DNA of 64,000 nucleotides. It comes from JAPLJC01 sp052326585. Lineage in GTDB: Bacteria; Desulfobacterota; Desulfobaccia; Desulfobaccales; 0-14-0-80-60-11. A program made the translations under genes and the position numbers. This document shows positions 27,152 through 35,635 of the stretch, piece by piece (the first letter of the stretch is position 1; each line of letters starts with the position of its first letter). The notes beneath the pieces are model-generated. The model worked only from the letters and a program-made list of their open reading frames with translations. It was not told where the DNA came from and ran no database searches. Where the stretch lies: positions 1-64,000 of the forward strand of contig JBKQLU010000070.1 in the NCBI GenBank assembly GCA_052326585.1, written 5' to 3'.

Positions 27152-27784
27152 TTACCCCTGTGGGCCTACAATGGAGATCCAACGGGGGTCAGATGCAAGC
27201 GGCTCTGACAACTCCCCCGGCACCATCCGAAACTGCTCCCAGATGGTGCCTTTGGAGCCCACGTGATCCACCCAGAGCGGCAGGGGCAGATCGCCCTGAG
27301 GATCGGCCACCAGCCACAGGGCTTCTCGTTTGGGCCAGGCGGGGAACCAGTCCAAATCATTGATCAGGTCCCGGCTCTCCCCCAGGGACAAGCCGCCATA
27401 ACGTACTATTGCCTGGGGGTTGGCGGCTGCTTCTTTAAGGCGTTGGGCCAGTTCTCCCGACCCCACCCAGAGGCCCAGTTCCAGCCCCGTCAAGATTTCC
27501 TGGTAATCGGGGCGGCGATTGCTTCCCAGCCCCGGGGGTGATTTTTCCTTGATCCGCCAGACGGTTCGCAGCACCAGGGACAATTCCGGTTGGCTCAACA
27601 ACGCATAAGCCAGCCGTGTCCCCAGGTAGCGGCGGCGGTCTTCTTCGCCCACCAGGGAGAGCAGGAAACCATAGAGAGTGGAAGGCGGCGGCGCTTCTTC
27701 GGTTTCAAAGTATTCCCGGGCAAAACCCTTGCGGAAGCCGCAGACGGGCACCGTCAAGCGGAGAGAGACGCTTCGATTATCCAT
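27152..27784 (-). CDS. cas5: Cas5 (DevS / Cmx5 type)
   Basis: This 210-residue RAMP protein starts VSLRLTVPVCGFRKGFAREY followed by ETEEAPPPSTLYGFLLSLVG, the usual Cas5 N-terminus with the Gly- and Pro-rich loop. Cas5 caps the 5' handle of the crRNA in Cascade. Its ATG overlaps the cas7 stop by 8 bases, so the two are coupled. Residues around VRYGGLSLGESRDLI form the conserved late RAMP motif. The DevS label rests on operon order and overall resemblance. Confidence 0.9.
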   Translation of the reverse strand: MDNRSVSLRLTVPVCGFRKGFAREYFETEEAPPPSTLYGFLLSLVGEEDRRRYLGTRLAYALLSQPELSLVLRTVWRIKEKSPPGLGSNRRPDYQEILTGLELGLWVGSGELAQRLKEAAANPQAIVRYGGLSLGESRDLINDLDWFPAWPKREALWLVADPQGDLPLPLWVDHVGSKGTIWEQFRMVPGELSEPLASDPRWISIVGPQG

Positions 27785-28688
27785 GGCCCAACTCCAGTTT
27801 CCCGCGAATCGCAGCCTTACAGGCTTCCAGGGCCTCTTTGACCCCGGAGAAGCACCTTACCCCCGCCAAACCCTTGACCTCCGGGTGTTGGCCGATGAGG
27901 CCGCCGATGCATAGCTCTTCGGGCCGGATGTCACCGTAATTGACCTTCCGAAGAAGCTCAGGAACAGCAACCTGGCCGTTTTCTTCCTGAAAGCAATAGA
28001 GAAGGCGAGGGGCTGGATCTTGGGTGACCCGGAGAACCAGGGATTCCGGCGAGAAATCAAAGAGAAAGCGGCTATGGTTGCCCCCCACCTCACCCAGGTT
28101 GACCAGGCCGTCCAGGGCGGATAGGCAGCGGCTCTTTTCTCTAAGGCGCTCCGGGGTCAAGGCGAAGCCGTATTGAAAACGAGTGGCGTGCATTTCCGTG
28201 CCGTACAGGGAAGTGCGCCCCTTTTCGCCGCTCTTGGCGTTAAACGAGATGTCCCCGGCGTAGGGGGTGGTGGAGATGGCCCGGGTCACTTCCAGGACAC
28301 CCCGTCGCTTATTAGTCGAGCCTTTTTTCCTACCCCCTTTTTTCGGAGTCGACTCGTCTCCTTCTTCTTTGGCCCCCTCGGCTAACATGAATCCCAACAG
28401 GTCGTCATCGATATAGGTAAGGCCATTCTCTTGAGACCAACCCGCCCAGGAAGGATCGCGCCATTCGTGATTATCCTGGTCATCATCCCACCGCCGGTTG
28501 ACGGTTTGCCCGGTCTTCTGCCAGTAATAGCGTAGGGCCCAGCGGATGGCCTCGGCGGAGACGGTGGTGTGCACTTCCCCCTGCCAGAGCAGCTTTTGCA
28601 AGGTGGTGATGTTCCCCTCGGTTTCGCCCCGGTTGTTGGCGGCGCAACCGTGGCCGGTGACAATGGCTCCAAAGATGTGCAGACTCAT
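27777..28688 (-). CDS. cas7: Cas7 (DevR type), Cascade backbone
   Basis: This 303-residue protein opens LHIFGAIVTGHGCAANNRGE and has the insertion RWDDDQDNHEWRDPS, then GVLEVTRAISTTPYAGDISF and FSPESLVLRVTQDP, as in the DevR/Cst2 family. It also has a basic, low-complexity loop (KKGGRKKGSTNKRRG). Copies of Cas7 coat the crRNA in Cascade. It starts three bases after cas8 and overlaps cas5. The Myxococcus homologue DevR also affects fruiting-body sporulation. Confidence 0.92.
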   Translation of the reverse strand: MSLHIFGAIVTGHGCAANNRGETEGNITTLQKLLWQGEVHTTVSAEAIRWALRYYWQKTGQTVNRRWDDDQDNHEWRDPSWAGWSQENGLTYIDDDLLGFMLAEGAKEEGDESTPKKGGRKKGSTNKRRGVLEVTRAISTTPYAGDISFNAKSGEKGRTSLYGTEMHATRFQYGFALTPERLREKSRCLSALDGLVNLGEVGGNHSRFLFDFSPESLVLRVTQDPAPRLLYCFQEENGQVAVPELLRKVNYGDIRPEELCIGGLIGQHPEVKGLAGVRCFSGVKEALEACKAAIRGKLELGHG

Positions 28689-28691
28689 GGG

Positions 28692-30212
28692 CTAGTCCTC
28701 CTTCTCTGTGATGGTGATGGTTTCAGCGCCTTTGCCGGCGTAGGAAGCCAGGGCCAGGAGCGCCAGGTCCCGGGCCCGCTGCCAGTCGGACCCGGTGAAC
28801 AGGGGCAAAAGTTTCGGCCAGTGTTCCTGGAGAGTCTGGTTCAAGCCGCCCCGGGCAAAGATATCGGCCAGTTCAGCCCGCAGGGTTGAGGCATTTTTCG
28901 ACCGCATCAAAGAGGTGCGAATCCTCTCGAACTCGCGATCGAAGGCTGGAGTTTCACCCCTTTCTTTTGCCCTTTGTGCCAGAGCCCCATAACGGTTCCT
29001 GAGGGCCTGGTGCATGGCCTTCACCAAAAGCTGATCCGCTTCTTCCGGCCATTCCGCCTGCTCCACCATGGTATGCACCCCCTCCCTTTCAAAAGAAATT
29101 TGCCTTGCCGATTTTTGGGAAATCATCAATTGATAAAAGCCCTGGTACCATGGCAAGCCAGCGGCAATGTTGTCGGCCAGCAAGCCGCGCACCGGACTGG
29201 TGCCGACGATGAGGTTACCGTTTTCGGTGATGTAGGGCCTATTTCTCAATGTTCTCCAGGCCAGATCGAAAAAATTGAGCATGGTAGTATTGAGACTTCG
29301 CACCTGTTTCAAACCAGTCCGGGTCTTTTGCTGGGAAGCCCAAGATACGGTGCCTAACGTCACAATGGTGCATGAATTTATTTCCAGACTGTCAATCAGA
29401 CCATCAGGCCGAGCCAGGTTTAGGATGGTTAAAGCCATTAAGCCGGCGTCACCCAGTCCGTCAACAAATAGTCGCTGGACGGGGGAAGCGAGATACTTGC
29501 TATAGTTTATGGCGTAGATAGCCAAATTATTGAGGTGGGGCAGCACCAGTGCCGCACCTTTACGTTTGTCGTATTTGCCATCGCGGTCTTTGTGAGAAAT
29601 CAGAAAATATAAGGAGCCTATGGGGGCATAGAGGAGGGATAAAAATTTCCCGGGGTCGGCGGTCAAGGCAGTGTGGTCGCCATGTTTCCAATGGCGCACC
29701 ACTCCACCTGGAAATAACCCTGTCGGCAATTTGATTTCATTTTTAAAATCGCCATTCTTGGCAAACAGGTGTTGAGGTGCGCTTTGGTTTTGATAATTTA
29801 AAATTGGTTTGATGGATTCAACAACGGGTTGTGTATCAAATTCAAACGTGAGACCCCTCTCGTGGGCCGCTAATTTTCGCGTCGTGCGAAATTGAAGATA
29901 GGTGCGAAGAATGGCCCGGTGCAACATCAGCTTATTCAGGTCGCCCATTGAACTGGAAGTATGCGCGGAAAACTGGATGATGCCTTCCTGGCTGATGCCG
30001 AAAGATTTTTCTATTATTGGGGCCAGCAAGTCCCGGGGGTTGCGGGTCCAGTGAAGTTCCACGCTCTGGGGTTTCAGGTCCCAGCCGCCCACCTCAGCAT
30101 ATTTGGCCGGATCAAGGCGTTGCAGGGTCATATACAATCCTGCCAAGCCCACCCGGTGCAGATGGGTCATGCCGGGATCAAATAATTTCAAAGTGAGGCT
30201 TTTCTTGGGCAT
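28692..30212 (-). CDS. cas8: Cas8a1/Csx13-type large subunit (DevT / Cmx1 type)
   Basis: GGGGAGGAAGAT directly before the ATG at 30212 makes this start better than the one 30 bases upstream, and gives 506 residues. The N-terminus LTLKLFDPGMTHLHRVGLAG and the segment WTRNPRDLLAPIIEKSFGIS match the MYXAN-subtype Cas8a1/Csx13 family as I know it. Cas8 recognises the PAM and positions Cas3. Its first bases overlap the cas3 3' end. Assignment to DevT rests on gene order plus these segments. Confidence 0.87.
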   Translation of the reverse strand: MPKKSLTLKLFDPGMTHLHRVGLAGLYMTLQRLDPAKYAEVGGWDLKPQSVELHWTRNPRDLLAPIIEKSFGISQEGIIQFSAHTSSSMGDLNKLMLHRAILRTYLQFRTTRKLAAHERGLTFEFDTQPVVESIKPILNYQNQSAPQHLFAKNGDFKNEIKLPTGLFPGGVVRHWKHGDHTALTADPGKFLSLLYAPIGSLYFLISHKDRDGKYDKRKGAALVLPHLNNLAIYAINYSKYLASPVQRLFVDGLGDAGLMALTILNLARPDGLIDSLEINSCTIVTLGTVSWASQQKTRTGLKQVRSLNTTMLNFFDLAWRTLRNRPYITENGNLIVGTSPVRGLLADNIAAGLPWYQGFYQLMISQKSARQISFEREGVHTMVEQAEWPEEADQLLVKAMHQALRNRYGALAQRAKERGETPAFDREFERIRTSLMRSKNASTLRAELADIFARGGLNQTLQEHWPKLLPLFTGSDWQRARDLALLALASYAGKGAETITITEKED

Positions 30213-32424
30213 ATCTTCCTCCCCAAAAAGGGTCGTAATCAATGGCGCCCAGAGGCGCGATAAAATAGCGGCCCCGCTGCTGCCACCTGCGCCAGGAATT
30301 TCCGCGAGGAAAAGGCATGGGCATGGCCTTTTCGGGCAAAAGCCCCTCAGCCATATCTTCCTCCCTCACCACTTCGATGGTGTAACCTGGTTCCATTAAG
30401 GAGTGCCGGTTGCTCAAAGAACTCCAGGGATCGTCCAGCCAGTCGCAAAAAATGTGATCTTCCAGAAGTTGGCTATCGTTTCTTTCCACTTCTATGAAAG
30501 CAGTTGCGAGATCTCTCTGGGATTGCGGCAGTCCGGTAGCCACCTGATCCAGCCATTTCTCGATGGTTTCCAAGAATTTGTCACTATCTTCTCTGCCAGC
30601 ATAAGGAGAAGTGGTTTCCGGCTTGAGGAAGAAGGCCGGCTTGACTTCTTCCGGCACCTCGACAAAGCGGTTCAGCCTCCCCAAACGCTGGATCAATGAC
30701 GCCACCGGGGCATACTCGGTCACCAACAGATCGGCGGAGATATCCAGGGAAATCTCCGCCACCTGGGTGGTGATGGCCAAAAGCGGCCCCCGGCTCGGAG
30801 TGAAACCATCGATTACCTGCCGTTGGCGCACCAGGCGGTCTTTATAACGATACCGGCTGTGGAACGGATAGACAGGTATACCCTGGTCCCGGGCCTGCCT
30901 TGCCAGCTTGATAGCTCTATCCACTGTGTTCACCACCCAGAGAACCCTGGCCCCCATTGCCAGGGTTTGCCGAACATGACTCCACACCTCCAGTTCTTTG
31001 GAACGCTGCAACAAATAGCGCTTGGCTTCTTCCCAGGTCTTGGGGCCTGGGATGATGGTTAGTCCACCTCTGCCCCGGCAGACTCGTTCAAGGGCATCTT
31101 TCCTTTCCGGTGGCAAGGTGGCGGTCATCAACAGTACGGGGACCGTGCGGAACACCTCGAGAAACCGGAGAAGATGTTGGAAGAGCAAAGGAGAAAAAGA
31201 GTGAATCTCATCAAAGACAAAAACTGCCCGAACCAGAGACGGCCATGCATATATGGCCCGCCGCACATTCTGTAAGAGGCCCAGAACCGTATGAGCCGTA
31301 CATACCACTGCGGGGATGGGCCAGGTGTCCAGGGCTTCCAACTGCAAAGACCGCAGTTCCATGTCAGACTTGCTGTGTGGCGGCATACTTTCCAGAAGCT
31401 GATAGTCGAGGGAGGCGCGCGAATGAACCAGCAGGGCTTCAAAATCCGGCTCTTGCAGATAACCACTAAAGCCTTCTGAGGCCGTAGTGGTGGTAGGGTA
31501 ACAAATAAATAATCTCTTACCCGCCGCCCTCTGGGCTGCCCACAAATAGGCGGCAACGGTCTTGCCCGAACCGCATCCGGCTTCCACCAAGGTTGCTCCG
31601 GCGGACGCCTGTACCTGCCTCTGGAAAGGTCGGAGGTCCTGATCTGGAAGTTTTTGTTGGACTACCTTCTCAAGTTGCACTTTCTCCAGGGTGACTTGCA
31701 ACCTTTCTCTAAGCCAGGACTCAAGCTCTATCCCTCTGGGTGGCAATGCCGAGCCCGCGAGATCTGCGGCCATAAGAGTAGTTTTCACGGCAGCGATGAA
31801 GAATTTTTCCTTGGATGAAAATTCAATATCCAGTTGGCGCCGTAACTTGCTCAAATGCCTGCCAATGCCATCCAAGGCAAAAAGGGAAAAAGTCCGATTG
31901 GCTAATCTTGGGGGTGGCGGTAATTCGAAGCGTTCCCGGCCAATCTCCAACAATTCATGGAGTTGGGGATGACCTCCTAAAAAGACCACTTCGGAATGGC
32001 CCCTCTGCTCCTTGTCGGGAAATTTTAAGTGATGGCCCCCTATGGTAAAGAATATGGCGGCCTTGAGAAAAGGCGGATAATTGGACCATAGATTTACCAG
32101 CCAGGGTCCCAGGAGCTCCTCCAAGATCACCAGCCCTATCGATTCATGCCGCACACCCTGGCGAAAGTGGGGATCACGTAACATTTTTTGGAAATGGTCA
32201 TTAGCTTTGCCCAGATCATGGAGCCATGCCGAACAGAACAGCGCTGTTTGCCAGCAATCTAAACCGACTTCCGGCTCAATGAGCGCCATAACCTCTTCCG
32301 TAAACATCTCCTGAAATATTTGTATGGCTTTTATGACCGCAGAGGTATGCCCCACAAGGGTTTGTTCAGACTCAGGATTGTCTGGATCAACTGGTTTTTT
32401 AGCCAGTAGTTGAACAAAAGGCAT
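30178..32424 (-). CDS. cas3: Cas3, HD nuclease-helicase
   Basis: This 748-residue protein is fused in the order HD nuclease then SF2 helicase. His26 and the His69-Asp70 pair (SAWLHDLGKANDHF) mark the HD site. The helicase has Walker A (EAGCGSGKT), the DEIH box (VFVFDEIHSFSP), motif III (LLMTATLP) and motif VI (LIQRLGRLNR). Cas3 unwinds and degrades DNA recruited by Cascade. All key residues are present, so it appears active. It starts three bases after cas6 and overlaps cas8 by 35 bases. Confidence 0.96.
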   Translation of the reverse strand: MPFVQLLAKKPVDPDNPESEQTLVGHTSAVIKAIQIFQEMFTEEVMALIEPEVGLDCWQTALFCSAWLHDLGKANDHFQKMLRDPHFRQGVRHESIGLVILEELLGPWLVNLWSNYPPFLKAAIFFTIGGHHLKFPDKEQRGHSEVVFLGGHPQLHELLEIGRERFELPPPPRLANRTFSLFALDGIGRHLSKLRRQLDIEFSSKEKFFIAAVKTTLMAADLAGSALPPRGIELESWLRERLQVTLEKVQLEKVVQQKLPDQDLRPFQRQVQASAGATLVEAGCGSGKTVAAYLWAAQRAAGKRLFICYPTTTTASEGFSGYLQEPDFEALLVHSRASLDYQLLESMPPHSKSDMELRSLQLEALDTWPIPAVVCTAHTVLGLLQNVRRAIYAWPSLVRAVFVFDEIHSFSPLLFQHLLRFLEVFRTVPVLLMTATLPPERKDALERVCRGRGGLTIIPGPKTWEEAKRYLLQRSKELEVWSHVRQTLAMGARVLWVVNTVDRAIKLARQARDQGIPVYPFHSRYRYKDRLVRQRQVIDGFTPSRGPLLAITTQVAEISLDISADLLVTEYAPVASLIQRLGRLNRFVEVPEEVKPAFFLKPETTSPYAGREDSDKFLETIEKWLDQVATGLPQSQRDLATAFIEVERNDSQLLEDHIFCDWLDDPWSSLSNRHSLMEPGYTIEVVREEDMAEGLLPEKAMPMPFPRGNSWRRWQQRGRYFIAPLGAIDYDPFWGGRYAQEKPHFEII

Positions 32425-32427
32425 GTC

Positions 32428-33021
32428 TTAAACCCTTTGAGCCTCAAAAAAGCCGCAGCCCATTTTGCGGCGGCCACCCAGGCCCTGTTCCTGGAGGCGG
32501 ATGGACTCGGGGGCGGTCAGCTCCGAGACCAGGACTTCATAGCCCACCACCTGTTTCCCGTGCACCTGGAAGGTCCGCCGCTTGCCGATGGCCAGTCGTC
32601 CCTTGAGGTCCAGCCTCGCCATCTGGCTCCTTGCTTCAGCCTCAAATCGCTCTTGGTCATGGCCGTTTCTCGTAGTCACTAAAGGCGAATACAGTGCCGT
32701 CGCCGGGATTAAAGCCCTAGTGTGCGGCACTCCGACCCTCAAGCCGTGTCCCAATACTTCCAATTTTTTCCCCGCTAGGCCGAGGTATTGTCTGACTTTA
32801 TTTATTGGCAGCCGCAAGACCAGCTCTGAGGCCGGCGAAATATCCAGCAGGCCATTGCCGATATAGCGGCCGCGCACAATTTTCAGACCGATCTCCTGGT
32901 CCTCATGGATAATCGGCAATACCCGGCTGACGGTCCCATAAAGAGCATAACCATGATCCACCGGGAGTAGCTTGCCCAGAACCGGGAAACACAAATCCAC
33001 CTTGGGTTCATAGCCAACCAT
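32428..33021 (-). CDS. cas6: Cas6 (Cmx6 type), crRNA-processing endonuclease
   Basis: This 197-residue protein from the ATG at 33021 has GGAG six bases upstream, preferred to the GTG nine codons earlier. It starts MVGYEPKVDLCFPVLGKLLP and VDHGYALYGTVSR, as in Cas6 of the MYXAN subtype. The C-terminal glycine-rich loop is LGGRRKMGCGFFE. It would cut the repeat RNA at the base of its hairpin. It is the first gene of the cas operon, three bases before cas3. It lies where cas6 lies in the Myxococcus dev operon. Confidence 0.9.
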   Translation of the reverse strand: MVGYEPKVDLCFPVLGKLLPVDHGYALYGTVSRVLPIIHEDQEIGLKIVRGRYIGNGLLDISPASELVLRLPINKVRQYLGLAGKKLEVLGHGLRVGVPHTRALIPATALYSPLVTTRNGHDQERFEAEARSQMARLDLKGRLAIGKRRTFQVHGKQVVGYEVLVSELTAPESIRLQEQGLGGRRKMGCGFFEAQRV

Positions 33022-33090
33022 TTTCATCTCCAATATTCTTAATGTCACAAAACGACAATTAAAATTGCAGGAAGATTGCGGCTGTCATTT

Positions 33091-33518
33091 TCAATTTGCG
33101 GCTGCTAAGGTGGAGTGCATAACCTTCAGGCGATCCACTTCCGGGGGTGCTGGTTTAAACTGAAAACCAGTCAATGAGAGCTTGTGTCTGCTTAATGGTT
33201 GCCAAAAGGGAAAAACTTTCTTACCTGTAGACACTACCGGACAGTGTTTCCAACGGTGGTCAATAACATAATCTCTATGATCGCACCACGGGCTGACAAC
33301 TGGATGGTAATGGATTCGGCAATCACCGGTTTTCTGAAGTTGCTCCTGAGTAGACAACCCGCCATCCGGGAACCCTGCCCCCGGGTCTGGAATCTCATTA
33401 TATACTTGGCATCAGGCTTGAGAGTCTTGCTGATCTCGTTCAGCAGGTTGGCCAGGGGACCATAATAGGCGGCCTCGTTGACGGCGGGGCTGGAAGTGCG
33501 AATCTCGGATAATTCCAT
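33091..33518 (-). pseudogene. Frameshifted N-terminal remnant of a type ISP-like restriction-modification gene
   Basis: Frame one reads MELSEIRTSSPAVNEAAYYG then PLANLLNEISKTLKPDAKYI, the opening of large fused methylase/restriction enzymes of the ISP class. The expected continuation GAGFPDGGLSTQEQLQK is found only after a frame change near 33370 (ORF 33091-33357). The enzyme body (methylase, helicase) is missing. It lies just upstream of cas6. Family assignment is from memory of the N-terminal pattern. Confidence 0.7.
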
Positions 33519-33654
33519 GAGGCAGGTTTCCAGAGGGTTTATCGGGCCTCTCCCGCGAGCATTATGATTCCTGCCGAAATTATGCGGCAACCTTAGCCAC
33601 CGCAGTTTAAACCAGGCCCATTTTGGGGGTCCGATTAATTCCCAAGCCCCCTTC

Positions 33655-33831
33655 TCACTTCGTGCGATAAACATTCAAACCCACCTTCTTTTCCCGGTTC
33701 GGGATGGGGACATTGCCTTCGGTGGAGGCGATGATGATGCTTTTCTTCGACGACGACGGGCCAAACTCTTTGCTCAGGTCAACCTTGATGGTGAGAATGT
33801 TCCCTGCCACGGTCATCTCGACATTCTTCAT
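33655..33831 (-). CDS. 58-residue conserved small protein
   Basis: The frame encodes 58 residues opening MKNVEMTVAGNILTIKVDLS, then KEFGPSSSKKSIIIASTEGN and VPIPNREKKVGLNVYRTK. GGGGGAA lies just ahead of the ATG. I recall near-identical small unnamed proteins in many deltaproteobacteria and other bacteria, so it is probably a real gene. It looks all-beta and charged. It has no known function. It is encoded on the same strand as the cas genes, 137 bases upstream of the broken restriction gene. Confidence 0.75.
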   Translation of the reverse strand: MKNVEMTVAGNILTIKVDLSKEFGPSSSKKSIIIASTEGNVPIPNREKKVGLNVYRTK

Positions 33832-34160
33832 CCAGGTTCCCCCTTTTTCCCCCGGCTGCGCCCTTCGACAGGCCCCGACATCATCCTTAAAATCCCTAAT
33901 TCATACCTATAGTCCCAAATGGGCATCATAGTCAACAAATCTCGGTCTGGTGGGGGCACACCGGTGCCAAGACAAGAGGGGGGGGAGGTAAGGTGGGGTT
34001 AGCCTTTAGCATCCATCTTGGGCGGCCTCAGGCGCTCCCAGAGAGGTTGTGGGGTAAGAGGCAGCGGCGGGAATAGTCGCGGTTTCCCTTGCAGTCGGCC
34101 CGCACCTTTAGGTATGGGGGGGGGCTTTTGAATATGGACAATATACGACATTTTGCCCAG
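33832..34160. other. Spacer between the small protein gene and the cargo gene
   Basis: About 330 bases without a supported gene. It holds the candidate minus-strand promoter at 33906-33935 and several G runs (near 33976 and 34125). An AT-rich tail runs into the 34161 gene. I see no repeat or RNA gene here. Confidence 0.5.
33906..33935 (-). promoter_or_regulatory. Possible promoter for the 58-residue protein gene
   Basis: On the minus strand TTGACT (33930-33935) and TATAGG (33906-33911) are 18 bases apart, about 75 bases before the ATG. The match is fair. I found no equally good pair directly upstream of cas6, so this promoter might also feed the cas operon through the broken gene. That is speculative. 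Confidence 0.4.
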
Positions 34161-34814
34161 TTATCTTATTATCCGCGAGGACCACAGTGCCATATCATAG
34201 ATACGCCCACTGTGCAGATCTGCGAATGCCTGAGGAGCAGCTTCTTGCAAGGTACATTGGTTTGCGGCTTCAAATGCTAGAATGTCTTCTGATACTATTT
34301 GAAGCGAATCAATCCATTGCTGCGCGTTTAAGAGGTTCAGAATTTGAAGGTGACCTCTCACTTTGGAATCGAACGCAGGACCCACGCGTCCCTCAGTCAG
34401 CAGGAGAACTGCTTTAGAAATTCCAACAATGCCTGCAAGTCCATTTCGCGCCCGGCCATGGTAGGAAAGGTTCTGGAAAATATTCCAAAGCTGCTCGAGT
34501 GCACGACACGCTTCATCATTCAACGCCGCATGACCCCGGATATCGAAGCTTTGTAGCGCCTCAATGTACCGGTTGGATTGCATAATCAAGTTTTCGAGAA
34601 AGGGGGGATCGTGCTGTGCTTCTTGTTGCGTACGCCGCATTCGGTTTGGCCGGCACGCTTGCCAACTTCTTAGAATTTCGCCGAACTTCGATGCCACATT
34701 TTGTTGCGCTTTCAAAGCCTGGCACCATGCATTCCAGTCTCGAACATAGGCTTGGTCAAAGTGCTTGATCTTATCCTGGAATTGTTCAACGGTTAGACCT
34801 GCAATTCCTGGCAT
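34161..34814 (-). CDS. Uncharacterised cargo protein, 217 residues
   Basis: AGGAAGG five bases before the ATG at 34814 fixes the start. The protein is mostly helical and hydrophilic (GLTVEQFQDKIKHFDQAYVR, FDIRGHAALNDEACRALEQL). A stretch GISKAVLLLTEGRVGPAFDS recalls unnamed proteins where a Lys-Ala-x-Leu helix precedes an Asp-Ser pair, but I cannot name a family. It is AT-richer than the chromosomal genes. It stands alone between a 329-base spacer and the metalloprotease gene. Confidence 0.6.
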   Translation of the reverse strand: MPGIAGLTVEQFQDKIKHFDQAYVRDWNAWCQALKAQQNVASKFGEILRSWQACRPNRMRRTQQEAQHDPPFLENLIMQSNRYIEALQSFDIRGHAALNDEACRALEQLWNIFQNLSYHGRARNGLAGIVGISKAVLLLTEGRVGPAFDSKVRGHLQILNLLNAQQWIDSLQIVSEDILAFEAANQCTLQEAAPQAFADLHSGRIYDMALWSSRIIR

Positions 34815-34932
34815 ATTTCCCTTCCTATATTTTTTAAGAAACAAATCTGCCGCCTACTCCCTGTGCCACTCTTTTAGCAATCCAGCCCCTTAAACCCCCT
34901 GTAGCCCGCCCACATTTCGGCACGGAGTTGTC

Positions 34933-35379
34933 CTATCGTCTAATCGGCTGCTCTTGGATTGTTGGCGGGCCGCATACCTCCCTAAATTTATCTATATTAA
35001 ATCCCCATTTTCTTGCAAGTTCATCCGCCTCATATTCCTGTTTTAATCCATCAGCGGGGTAGAGATAATGTTTGAGATGATGATGCGCAAGTTCATGGGA
35101 AATGATGGCCATCGCAACATCGTCATCATATTTTCTAAGCATTTGAGAGTCCAGATTAATATCTCCATTCTCAGTAACTTCTCCAGCCTCACAAGTAAAA
35201 GTTTTTCTTTCATGGATTGGTCCAAATCCATCTTCATAAAGGTCAATTGATCTTGAAATTATCGATAGTACTTGTTTTATTATTCTCCTTAGGTATTCAG
35301 AGTGAATTTCTGAATAGTCGAAAATCTCATCGAGTGAAATTTCATCAGCCGCAACGGTTCTTTTATTATTTACTATCAT
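34933..35379 (-). CDS. Small HELAH zinc metalloprotease-like protein
   Basis: This 148-residue protein contains the zincin motif HELAH (95-99) in AMAIISHELAHHHLKHYL. A downstream EYEADELARKWG (115 on) supplies the third ligand in the M48-like pattern. No membrane segment or signal peptide is visible, unlike HtpX. It could be a cytoplasmic protease or a toxin-like effector of the island. AAGGA before the ATG supports the start. It is distinctly AT-rich, a sign of separate origin. Confidence 0.72.
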   Translation of the reverse strand: MIVNNKRTVAADEISLDEIFDYSEIHSEYLRRIIKQVLSIISRSIDLYEDGFGPIHERKTFTCEAGEVTENGDINLDSQMLRKYDDDVAMAIISHELAHHHLKHYLYPADGLKQEYEADELARKWGFNIDKFREVCGPPTIQEQPIRR

Positions 35380-35635
35380 AATTTTTCCTTACCGTATGTA
35401 CTCCTTGTTGCAGGTTTCCAAGGGATTCATCTGGCCTCACCTGAATACATTATGCCATGAGTGGGGGCCAATAGGTTAGATCTTTCTTGCGCAGCAAGGG
35501 CCGTCAGAATCTCCACGATGGTAAAAGGATTTCTCCGGATGATCTAAGAAATCTTGACTTTTTATGAGCATAAGTGCAGAATGAAATTTATGGAACGAAA
35601 ATTCAAAGACTGAGATACTGCCAGGCGGTGTGAAC

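Noticed and set aside
33042..33052. A TTTTGTGAC match just before cas6, similar to the putative arm repeats
   Set aside because: Single copy, opposite orientation and far from either end. It probably reflects chance in an AT-rich spacer.
33704..33931. A plus-strand 75-residue frame
   Set aside because: It is antisense to the 58-residue gene with the good ribosome site and recalled homologues.
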